A stretch of DNA of 16,083 nt, from contig DAOI01000010.1 of NCBI GenBank assembly GCA_002501805.1, forward strand, positions 1 through 16,083, read 5' to 3'. Positions 6,246 to 12,483 of the stretch are shown piece by piece. This DNA comes from Euryarchaeota archaeon UBA463. GTDB lineage: Archaea; Thermoplasmatota; Poseidoniia; Poseidoniales; Thalassarchaeaceae. A program made the position numbers and the translations under genes. Numbering within the stretch: position 1 is the stretch's first letter; the number at the start of each line of letters is the position of its first letter. Below the pieces are notes generated by a model. That model was not told the origin of the DNA and ran no database searches. It saw nothing but the letters and a program-made list of their open reading frames with translations.

Positions 6246-9029
6246 ATGGGAATGATGGATAGATTTGGTAGAATTGCTGATACCTACATCAGCGAGAGAA
6301 ATAAGCTTTTAGAAGCTGATACCGAAAGGAGGAGGACGTTCACTGGACATCCTTTCTGGCCTACTGAAGTACTTCGAGATACGATAATTTTTGCTTCCAT
6401 TGTTATGACCATAGCGTTCTACTCTTGGCTGATACCCCCTCCCCTGCACAGTGCAGCTGATCCATTCGCGCAAGCTGGTTTCGTATTCCCCGATTGGTAT
6501 GTTCTGTTTTCATACGGATACCTAAGATGGGGGGAGTACCTTCCTCAATTTGTGATTCCAGCAGGCCCTATCGGAGAGTTCTTCGGAACCCCTGTGATCG
6601 ATTGGAACGCTGCATGGTGGGGGGCTGCAATTACAGGACTTCCTGTTGGCATTCTGGCTCTTCCCCCCTTCCTGCCCGGTAGGGAAAAGAGAGGGGTTGA
6701 AGATCCATGGTTTGCGACTGCGGGAGCTGTTTATTTGGCCCATGTCTGGTTCATATCAGTTTTCTCAATCAACATATTCCTAGACCTATATGCCAAAGAT
6801 CGTAGTGACTACTGCTTCACTGGTTCTCATTCTGAACTGATGTGTGGAAGACAGGCTCCCTGGACTGCTGAGGTTTTCAATGCAGTTCCATGGATACTTA
6901 CTGGAATTTTCTTATTCGCAGTAATATATTTCCCTACTAGAAAATTCCTACTTAGCTCAGTAGGTTCGAGAGTTACCCCAAGGATAGGTCGTCAAGTTGC
7001 CGTAGGATCTCTGATTGCCGCTGTACTAATATCTGTTGTGACTTGGCCAGTGTATGAGAATGGTTTCTGGGACTATGGTGGACTCGGTGCCATGGACGAT
7101 GTCGAAGACTTGGATTCCCTCAGGGCTCAGCCTTCTGACACTCTTGTGCAGGTAGAGGAAGGGAATGTCTGGGCTGACTGGGAAGACGAATGCATACCTT
7201 ACGAGGAAAGCTCAACACTGGCCGCATGGGATGGATTGTCATCAGAAGAAGACCCCGCTGATTGGTGTGTCATTGCGGCGACGCATTGGTCTAATTGGGG
7301 AATTTTCCAACCCACGAAATTCAAGATAATCGATTTTGCGGGCGATAATGGTCATGCAGACAGCACTACAGGTAGAAATTCGGCCGGGGATGGAACATCT
7401 TTCCCCGGGACTGCAGACGGATCTGAGATTACATACGAAGTAAGTATGACATTCGAGGTAGAAGATCTGGGGGTATCCGAAGTTCCAGCAGATATTGGAT
7501 GTCTTTTCAGGACTACAGTCAGAGGAGCAGGCACCCATTCTCAGAGCTTGATTCTAACTGACTCGTCAGGAAATGAAATTTGGAGTACAGAAGGATGCGT
7601 TTCGGAGACCCTGTACCTAGATGCTGGAAGTACTTACAGTGTTTCTTACATGACCACGTCGCAAGGCATCAACGAGTCTGTAGAGGTAATCACAAGCTTA
7701 TCTGTGGTTGCATATCAGCCCCTACTGTTGAATGATGATGGTACTTCACTAGTCAGGTCAGAGTCGTCTTTGGATCTGGAGGCCATGTCTACAATGTACA
7801 TGAAGAATCCAACGTATCACAAGAATCCGAAGAGTCTTGATGCGAAATTGATATATTCATTATTCATACCTTGCCTAGGAGTAGGTGCTTTGGTATTCAT
7901 GCTCATGAGAAGCATGGCGAGAGGTTACGAATACGAGATGAACAAGTGCTACGGCTGTGATCTTTGTGATGACGCTTGTCCAGTGAGGCTATTCAACTCT
8001 GGTGATAAGCTGAACATCATCTACAATACGTGGAACAATGAAGACGACGGGGTTCCTTTGTATTCCTGCCTGACATGCTCTGCTTGTACCAATGCCTGTC
8101 CCCAACTAGTGGATTATGATTCATATGTTGACATCAGGAGGAATATGATAGTCGGTGGCCCTCCTGCTACTGAAATTCCCCATACCGTATTGCAGGCAGT
8201 CCTAGCTGCTGAGGCAGAGGAAGACGCCGACGGATACTTCATGTCAATCGATGAGTATCCAATTGACTCGAACATCGGGTACTACCCAGGATGCGTCGAC
8301 TACCTGGATCAAGAAATGATTTTCAGTCACGTGAACGAAGGCTCCATGAATCTAGGCGATGCTACAACATCCGCATTCACGCTATTCGAAGAGATGGGGG
8401 AAGACGTCACTTACCTAGGTAGGGATTTCTTGAAGTGCTGTGGTCATGATCAGAAATGGCAAGGAATGACAGAGGTCTTTGAGAAGCTCAAGGCGTATAA
8501 TCAGAAGAAACTGGGGGAGAGCGGGATTGACACTCTAGTGACATCTTGCGCCGAGTGCTTCAGAACATTCGCCTTGGACTATGAGTTGGAGGACATGAAG
8601 GTGATGCATACGACTGAATTCCTGATAGAGAATGGTTTTGACATGAATCTACGATCGGATGATGATGTTACGGTCACTTTCCACGATCCGTGCAGGCTAG
8701 GGAGGCAGATGAATATCTATGACCAACCGAGGGACCTCATATCTAGCGTAGAAGGAGTTAACCTAGTAGAGATGGAGCATCATGGCGAAGACGCGCTTTG
8801 CTGTGGTGTTTCCAGTATGATGAGCTGCAATGAGAATAGCAGGGCTTTGAGAGTTCAGAGATTCGAAGAGGTAAACGCAACGGGAGCTGACATCATGCTA
8901 ACATCCTGTCCAAAGTGTGTCTCCCACTTCGAGTGTCTAAAGTTCGAAGGAGACCCCAGGCATGACTTCGAAATATTGGATGTCGTCAGCTTCCTAGCTA
9001 GGCAGGTTGAGGCAGGGAAAGGTCAGTGA
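6246..9029 (+). CDS. Fusion: cytochrome b C-terminal half, extracytoplasmic insert, HdrD-like Fe-S/CCG module
   Basis: 927 residues. 1-270 is the second half of cytochrome b: helices near 45-62, 125-142, 155-180, 210-230 and 250-268, with PDWY at 82-85 as the Qo-site motif (PEWY in most). 271-535 is a hydrophilic insert, acidic then beta-rich, with six or so Cys when those at 190 and 200 are counted. One helix follows (about 536-555). 556-927 is HdrD/GlpC/LutA-like: two 4Fe-4S motifs (Cys568, 571, 574, 578 and 608, 611, 614, 618) and two CCG domains (Cys683, 731-732, 768, 771 and 816, 852-853, 888, 891). With a cytoplasmic N-terminus, five helices put the insert outside and the sixth returns the Fe-S module to the cytoplasm, and PDWY falls on the outer side as required. 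It likely links a cytoplasmic electron donor or acceptor to quinone. No frameshift is seen; all domains are intact. Confidence 0.93.
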   Translation: MGMMDRFGRIADTYISERNKLLEADTERRRTFTGHPFWPTEVLRDTIIFASIVMTIAFYSWLIPPPLHSAADPFAQAGFVFPDWYVLFSYGYLRWGEYLPQFVIPAGPIGEFFGTPVIDWNAAWWGAAITGLPVGILALPPFLPGREKRGVEDPWFATAGAVYLAHVWFISVFSINIFLDLYAKDRSDYCFTGSHSELMCGRQAPWTAEVFNAVPWILTGIFLFAVIYFPTRKFLLSSVGSRVTPRIGRQVAVGSLIAAVLISVVTWPVYENGFWDYGGLGAMDDVEDLDSLRAQPSDTLVQVEEGNVWADWEDECIPYEESSTLAAWDGLSSEEDPADWCVIAATHWSNWGIFQPTKFKIIDFAGDNGHADSTTGRNSAGDGTSFPGTADGSEITYEVSMTFEVEDLGVSEVPADIGCLFRTTVRGAGTHSQSLILTDSSGNEIWSTEGCVSETLYLDAGSTYSVSYMTTSQGINESVEVITSLSVVAYQPLLLNDDGTSLVRSESSLDLEAMSTMYMKNPTYHKNPKSLDAKLIYSLFIPCLGVGALVFMLMRSMARGYEYEMNKCYGCDLCDDACPVRLFNSGDKLNIIYNTWNNEDDGVPLYSCLTCSACTNACPQLVDYDSYVDIRRNMIVGGPPATEIPHTVLQAVLAAEAEEDADGYFMSIDEYPIDSNIGYYPGCVDYLDQEMIFSHVNEGSMNLGDATTSAFTLFEEMGEDVTYLGRDFLKCCGHDQKWQGMTEVFEKLKAYNQKKLGESGIDTLVTSCAECFRTFALDYELEDMKVMHTTEFLIENGFDMNLRSDDDVTVTFHDPCRLGRQMNIYDQPRDLISSVEGVNLVEMEHHGEDALCCGVSSMMSCNENSRALRVQRFEEVNATGADIMLTSCPKCVSHFECLKFEGDPRHDFEILDVVSFLARQVEAGKGQ

Positions 9030-9032
9030 GCT

Positions 9033-9296
9033 CTAACCGAAAGCCAACCAACCTGAAAATATAGCCAATAATGCATTTACTGCTATACCATACAAAGTGA
9101 ATTTTGCAACCTTTATTTGGCGATATCCAAGAGCAGTGAGCCAAATGAAGAAACCTATTAATCCTCCACAGGCAAATGAAATCCATGCTATCTCAGGAGA
9201 GATATATATTGTCATCAACACCCAAATAAACGCCCCGTGTGTCAAGCCTATCCAACACATAGGGTCGTATATCCAGAGACTCTCATAGGCTTCCAT
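9033..9296 (-). CDS. Small three-helix membrane protein
   Basis: 87 residues; no family recognised. Three hydrophobic segments are visible at about 12-32, 35-53 and 64-85, joined by short loops (the second loop is YRQIKVAKF, so cytoplasmic). It sits convergent to the respiratory fusion gene, 3 bp away, and divergent from the ferredoxin gene. The ATG has no ribosome binding site, but an AT box (TTAAATTA on the plus strand at 9319-9326) lies about 25 bp upstream, as expected for a leaderless archaeal mRNA. The start codon lies inside an inverted repeat. Role unknown; its placement between two redox gene sets suggests a membrane or redox function only weakly. Confidence 0.68.
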   Translation of the reverse strand: MEAYESLWIYDPMCWIGLTHGAFIWVLMTIYISPEIAWISFACGGLIGFFIWLTALGYRQIKVAKFTLYGIAVNALLAIFSGWLAFG

Positions 9297-9318
9297 GTTA
9301 GTCGCTAGCGAAACATGG
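9293..9318. promoter_or_regulatory. 26-bp imperfect inverted repeat over the minus-strand start codon
   Basis: CCATGTT (9293-9299) and AACATGG (9312-9318) are perfect inverted arms around the 10-bp palindrome TCGCTAGCGA (9302-9311), with a 2-nt bulge on the left side. The start codon of the minus-strand membrane protein is within the left arm, and the AT box lies just outside the right arm. In this divergent promoter it could be an operator for both genes, or a start-codon hairpin. The structure is seen in the sequence; the function is inferred. Confidence 0.45.
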
Positions 9319-9326
9319 TTAAATTA
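9319..9326. promoter_or_regulatory. TATA-like box of the divergent promoter
   Basis: TTAAATTA lies about 25 bp upstream of the start at 9296 on the minus strand, fitting a leaderless transcript. It is also about 50 bp upstream of the ferredoxin GTG at 9376, which fits a plus-strand transcript with a leader of roughly 25 nt carrying the GGGAGGG ribosome binding site. AT boxes are near-symmetrical, so it could serve either direction. Confidence 0.4.
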
Positions 9327-9375
9327 GTGATGTTTAGACCGTAGCATTGAGAAGAAGGGGCAGGGAGGGTTTTTT

Positions 9376-9708
9376 GTGACGGACATCAGAGATCTCGTGG
9401 CGCGGAGGAAATCTGAGCAACGGAGGATTAAGATTCTTCTAGATGCTAGAAGGTCTGAAGATCAGGCTAAATTGAAGGGCGGAGAGGATGCTGTCGCATG
9501 GGTCAAGGAAGAGCAATGCATCGGGTGCGATCAATGTACGATTGTTTGTGACGATGATGCCATAGAGCTGTATGATACCCCACTTGCGAGCCCGATCCTA
9601 AATATCGAGGTAAACAGGAAAGCTAAGATTCTGAGAGACCCGTGTACTGGATGTCAGTTATGCGTTCTTGCTTGCCCCACGGATGCAATACTAATGATAG
9701 ACAGGTGA
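9376..9708 (+). CDS. 2[4Fe-4S] ferredoxin with N-terminal extension
   Basis: 110 residues from a GTG at 9376, preceded by GGGAGGG at good spacing. Two cluster motifs: Cys48, 51, 54, 58 (CIGCDQCTIVC) and Cys90, 93, 96, 100 (CTGCQLCVLAC-P). The first motif lacks the usual Pro after its fourth Cys (Asp instead). The N-terminal 40 residues are highly charged and helical (RKSEQRRIK, DARRSEDQ), and about 31 residues separate the two motifs, more than in small clostridial ferredoxins. It should be a soluble cytoplasmic electron carrier or a peripheral Fe-S subunit. It lies close to the b-type complex and is followed 4 bp later by a membrane protein, so it may dock on that complex (inference). Confidence 0.9.
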   Translation: MTDIRDLVARRKSEQRRIKILLDARRSEDQAKLKGGEDAVAWVKEEQCIGCDQCTIVCDDDAIELYDTPLASPILNIEVNRKAKILRDPCTGCQLCVLACPTDAILMIDR

Positions 9709-9712
9709 TATT

Positions 9713-10000
9713 TTGAGTGATGAAGACCCTATTAGATTCGGCGCGGAATTTGGACCGAAGAGGACCGAGAGGACCACAGGAGTATCATTATCGACATTCA
9801 AAAACTTAGTATGGGTATCCAATATTGGAGGTTTAATCTTAGTTGCCATAGCTCTTGAGATGATGATTACTGGACAGTTCTTACTTGGTCTTGGGTGTAT
9901 GATCGGAGGTGTAGCAATAGCCCTTTTCCCCTCAAATTACGAGATAGTGGGAATGGACGAGGGGTATCGTCCATCCGGAATAGAGGAGGAAGAGTCGTGA
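9713..10000 (+). CDS. Two-helix membrane protein next to ferredoxin
   Basis: 95 residues from a TTG at 9713, with AGGTGA just before it overlapping the ferredoxin stop. Residues 1-30 are charged and soluble, two helices follow at about 33-50 and 53-72, and the tail is very acidic (ending EEEES). No family is recognised. The tight spacing to the ferredoxin gene suggests co-translation and perhaps a membrane anchor for the ferredoxin (inference). Its stop codon overlaps the GTG of the following gene. Confidence 0.75.
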   Translation: MSDEDPIRFGAEFGPKRTERTTGVSLSTFKNLVWVSNIGGLILVAIALEMMITGQFLLGLGCMIGGVAIALFPSNYEIVGMDEGYRPSGIEEEES

Positions 10001-10308
10001 AAATGAATGGGACTTCCTTCCAGAAACTAGTATGGAGAGAGTTACTTTCTATTCCTCTTGGAGAAACTAGGACATACAAGCAGATTGCTGATGCCATTGG
10101 GAAACCTAGCTCATCCAGAGCAGTTGCCAATGCATGTGCGGCGAATCCGTACGCCCCCTTTGTTCCATGCCACAGAGTGATTCGTTCAGATGGAAGAGTT
10201 GGTGGTTACTCTGGCCAAGGAGGGACAGGGGGAAAACTCCGAATGCTCGAAGAAGAGGGGTTCAAGCACTCAGAAATAAATGATGAATACGGCCAGAGAT
10301 GCAAGTGA
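9997..10308 (+). CDS. ogt: O6-alkylguanine-DNA alkyltransferase (Ogt/MGMT type)
   Basis: About 103 residues, the C-terminal catalytic domain only. VPCHRVI holds the alkyl-accepting Cys and its His. IPLGETRTYKQIADAIGKP is the helix-turn-helix and recognition region with the Arg finger in SSRAVANACAANP, and GGYSGQGG is the C-terminal loop. It repairs O6-alkylguanine by irreversible transfer to its own Cys. The presence of Cys in PCHR separates it from alkyltransferase-like (ATL) proteins, which have Trp there. It lacks the N-terminal domain of full-length Ogt. Start: GTG at 9997 overlaps the previous stop and has GGAGG 7 bp upstream; the ATG at 10003 is an alternative. A minus-strand small gene overlaps its 3' end by 39 bp. 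Confidence 0.9.
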   Translation: MKMNGTSFQKLVWRELLSIPLGETRTYKQIADAIGKPSSSRAVANACAANPYAPFVPCHRVIRSDGRVGGYSGQGGTGGKLRMLEEEGFKHSEINDEYGQRCK

Positions 10309-10371
10309 GGCAATAGCCCAGACCATTAGATAGGTAGACTGCTTCAATTCATCTCCAGCTGGCTCGGCCAT
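10270..10371 (-). CDS. 33-residue single-helix small protein
   Basis: A very short ORF with a convincing make-up: a soluble N-terminus (MAEPAGDELKQSTY) and then an uninterrupted hydrophobic helix (LMVWAIASLASLAVFIIYF) running to the stop. The ATG at 10371 has no ribosome binding site, but the best TATA box in the window (TATATTTA on the minus strand, 10404-10397) lies about 29 bp upstream, so the mRNA would be nearly leaderless. It fills the gap after the dolichol-kinase-like gene and overlaps the 3' end of ogt by 39 bp on the opposite strand. It resembles small accessory subunits of membrane complexes, but I cannot name a family. Confidence 0.55.
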   Translation of the reverse strand: MAEPAGDELKQSTYLMVWAIASLASLAVFIIYF

Positions 10372-10396
10372 GAATAACCCAAGATAGTTTTGAATG

Positions 10397-10404
10397 TAAA
10401 TATA
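10397..10404 (-). promoter_or_regulatory. TATA box of the 33-residue small protein
   Basis: The minus strand reads TATATTTA here, centred about 29 bp upstream of the ATG at 10371. It lies between the small ORF and the stop of the preceding minus-strand gene at 10422, where no other gene needs a promoter. This is the main support that the small ORF is expressed on its own. Confidence 0.5.
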
Positions 10405-10421
10405 CCCATCTTAACCATGAT

Positions 10422-11066
10422 TCAAATTAGGGGAAGTAAAATCATTAGCGCGGCCAGGGGCATGAGGACCATCGTTGCATTGTCATCTATATACTTCAAC
10501 GAAGGTACTTCTCCTAAAACCGTTAGAGGGGCCAGAAGTAGTGAAATAACCAATGGCGTTCCAATCCAGAAGTGACATCCTATCCATACGGCATATGAGG
10601 TTAACATTCCTGCCCAAATTGCTAATTTTAGATCTTGCTTCTTTCTCTTTATCTCGCCCATAATCGGATCTACAAAAGTCAGACCAAATATCAGTGGGAT
10701 ACCATAGAGTCCGGATTCAAGGCCAGTTTTTCCATTGTCTGGGGCGATTAACAGAGCCAGTGCTACTGCAAAACCCCCCCATGCAAGTGCAGAAATCTGT
10801 TTGGCCTCATATTCACGTTGGCCTATTACCACAATTCCCATCTTTATCCTCAGGGCTTCTATAATTATGAGAGTGATAATTATGCTACTAACCAATTGAT
10901 CTGGATTCATCCCCAAATAATCGGAAATTTCAACGCCTCTGGCATAGAATATGAGTGGAATTAATGCCATCACCATATGAGTGGCCCTTCTTAGTGCGTG
11001 TCCTGTGAATCCCCCAATAGAGTGCTTGACATGATCAGTGTCAAATGGCCTGAGGGGGTCGTTCAT
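10422..11066 (-). CDS. Dolichol/phytol kinase-like integral membrane protein
   Basis: 214 residues with about six hydrophobic segments. Near the N-terminus RRATHMVMALIPLIFY resembles the conserved 'R-K-x-x-H' first helix of the DGK1/VTE5/Sec59 (CTP-dependent lipid kinase) and CdsA-like group. At the C-terminus VPSLKYIDDNATMVLMP (187-203) matches the signature 'x-DDN-x-T-x-P' near the end of that group. FVDPIMGEIKRKK (131-143) fits the mid-protein Asp and basic loop. These enzymes phosphorylate polyprenol or isoprenoid alcohols with CTP. A role in archaeal lipid or dolichol-phosphate metabolism is inferred. AGGTGA precedes the ATG by a short spacer, and the gene starts 4 bp after meaB. Confidence 0.62.
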   Translation of the reverse strand: MNDPLRPFDTDHVKHSIGGFTGHALRRATHMVMALIPLIFYARGVEISDYLGMNPDQLVSSIIITLIIIEALRIKMGIVVIGQREYEAKQISALAWGGFAVALALLIAPDNGKTGLESGLYGIPLIFGLTFVDPIMGEIKRKKQDLKLAIWAGMLTSYAVWIGCHFWIGTPLVISLLLAPLTVLGEVPSLKYIDDNATMVLMPLAALMILLPLI

Positions 11067-11070
11067 TCAT

Positions 11071-11943
11071 TCACCTAGCTAAATCGTCCAGAGCATCATC
11101 AAGTGAAATACTTCCGGTTTGTAATTCGTTTATGACCCGATTCAGATTGGGGGACGATAGTAGACGAGAATCCCACAGTGAGATCAATCTTTCTTGTATT
11201 TTTATCCTCTCTCTCCAATCGGGGGAATCACAATTCTCCACCAAATCCATCATTTCATCTATTCCCTCGTTCATCTGTGCAGAGACGAGAACGACATCGG
11301 GAGATGTCTTTCCGTCAGCAAATGAGAGAGAAGAGCGTATTGATTCAGCGGCTTTGGTAGCCCCCGGAAGGTCTGATTTGTTAATCACTATAATATCTGC
11401 TAACTCGATGATACCTGCTTTTTCGGCTTGAATTATGTCTCCTCTATCTGGACCATCAACTAGAATAATTTTATCTGCGAATGCAACTATTTTAATTTCT
11501 GACTGGCCTGATCCAACAGTTTCAATAACAATATTCTCCCATCCACAGTAGGATAGTAATTCAATCATCGAAATCAACGATGAAGACATTCCACCTGGAT
11601 GGCCCCCAGTAGAAAGAGATCTCACATAAACCAACTCTCCTGAGTCGGCGGAGTCCATCCTTACTCGATCCCCCAACAATGCCCCGCCTGACCTTGGGGA
11701 TGAGGGATCAATAGCCAGAACCGCTACGTTCTGATTTCTTGAATTCCAATAACTGATTATTCTACCTATTAGAGATGATTTTCCAACTCCCGGAGGGCCG
11801 GTTATTCCCGTTACCGATGATTTCATTGAAGGATTACTTTCAGGAAAATTGAGCTTCATACCTTGTTCTAGGTAAGTTAGCAGTCTTGACAAGTCCCTCC
11901 TATTGCCATTGGCTGCTGATTTTAGGAGGGAGTCTTGATCCAT
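11071..11943 (-). CDS. meaB: MeaB/ArgK-type GTPase, methylmalonyl-CoA mutase chaperone
   Basis: About 290 residues. Walker A GPPGVGKSS at 49-57, the family segment LAIDPSSPRSGGALLGDRVRM at 76-96 (shown only as landmarks), RSLSTGGHPGG near 108-118, ETVGSGQSE at 141-149 (usually ETVGVGQSE) and the guanine-binding NKSD at 188-191. This G3E-family GTPase gates B12 loading and protects or reactivates methylmalonyl-CoA mutase. The start at the ATG at 11943 forms a TGATG overlap with the mutase B12-subunit gene upstream, which is direct evidence of coupling; a GTG at 11958 would add five residues inside that gene. The C-terminus (LQTGSISLDDALDDL) is typical of the family. Confidence 0.95.
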   Translation of the reverse strand: MDQDSLLKSAANGNRRDLSRLLTYLEQGMKLNFPESNPSMKSSVTGITGPPGVGKSSLIGRIISYWNSRNQNVAVLAIDPSSPRSGGALLGDRVRMDSADSGELVYVRSLSTGGHPGGMSSSLISMIELLSYCGWENIVIETVGSGQSEIKIVAFADKIILVDGPDRGDIIQAEKAGIIELADIIVINKSDLPGATKAAESIRSSLSFADGKTSPDVVLVSAQMNEGIDEMMDLVENCDSPDWRERIKIQERLISLWDSRLLSSPNLNRVINELQTGSISLDDALDDLAR

Positions 11944-12380
11944 CAATTCCAACGCCACCCATCTTCATCGCCGACTCCAATGGGGACACCTGACTCCACT
12001 CTTGAGTTAGCCTCATCTAGGAAGGATAGGATTTCATCGGTTCTTGATCCCGGTCCGAAAATTGCCCTCACACCACTGGAGAACATACTTTCATGATCTC
12101 TATCGGGTATTATCCCTCCCAAGAAAACCATTACATTGCCCATCCCTGTTTCCCTAAGAAGATCACAAATTCGTGGCACTAAAACGTCATGAGCTCCCGA
12201 TAAGGTAGAGAGGCCAAGAGCATTTGCGTCTTCATCCATTACAATTCTTGAAATCTCCTCAGGAGTCCTCCTAAGACCGGTATACACAACTTCGTGACCT
12301 CCATCCCTAAGAGATCTGGCGATTACTTTGGCACCTCGATCATGGCCGTCAAGGCCCGGTTTGGCCATTACTATCTTCAT
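11943..12380 (-). CDS. mcmA2: Methylmalonyl-CoA mutase, B12-binding small subunit
   Basis: About 145 residues, the cobalamin-binding domain as a separate subunit, as usual in archaea. MAKPGLDGHDRG has the DxHxxG base-off B12 motif with the lower-ligand His; LSTLSGAHD carries the SxL motif, and FLGGIIPDRD the GG motif that packs on the nucleotide tail. It rearranges (R)-methylmalonyl-CoA to succinyl-CoA together with a large catalytic subunit that is not in this window. The ATG at 12380 starts directly at the conserved MKIVMAKPG; a TTG at 12419 is possible but less likely. The last 25 residues (SRVESG...GWRWN) are a lineage-specific tail. Divergent from the propionyl-CoA carboxylase operon. 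Confidence 0.94.
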   Translation of the reverse strand: MKIVMAKPGLDGHDRGAKVIARSLRDGGHEVVYTGLRRTPEEISRIVMDEDANALGLSTLSGAHDVLVPRICDLLRETGMGNVMVFLGGIIPDRDHESMFSSGVRAIFGPGSRTDEILSFLDEANSRVESGVPIGVGDEDGWRWN

Positions 12381-12427
12381 AGTATCAAATATGCGAACCG
12401 GTGACCCTCCTTGAAGCAACCGCAGGC

Positions 12428-12460
12428 CATATTTTCACGTTTTCATTAGTAAGACATATT
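12428..12460. promoter_or_regulatory. Divergent promoter, mutase/meaB and carboxylase operons
   Basis: About 100 bp separates the two starts. On the plus strand ACATATT at 12454-12460 lies about 27 bp before the ATG at 12484, predicting a nearly leaderless carboxylase mRNA, although GGAGGT (12476-12481) sits unusually close (2 nt) to that ATG. On the minus strand the complement of CATATTTT (GAAAATATGG, near 12427-12436) would start an mRNA near 12407 with a leader of about 27 nt before the mutase ATG. Both boxes are read by eye. The arrangement allows joint control of the methylmalonyl pathway. Confidence 0.45.
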
Positions 12461-12483
12461 GACGTCCCAGCATATGGAGGTAC

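Noticed and set aside
9033..9375. tRNA gene or mobile element in the gap between the redox gene sets
   Set aside because: No cloverleaf, CCA end, transposase or terminal repeats are seen. The space is filled by a small membrane protein gene and a promoter. I saw no CRISPR array or insertion sequence anywhere in the window.
12381..12419. TTG start extending the mutase B12 subunit by 13 residues
   Set aside because: The family normally begins right before the KPGLDGHDRG motif, and the TTG lies only about 13 bp from the nearest TATA-like box, too close for a transcript to include it.
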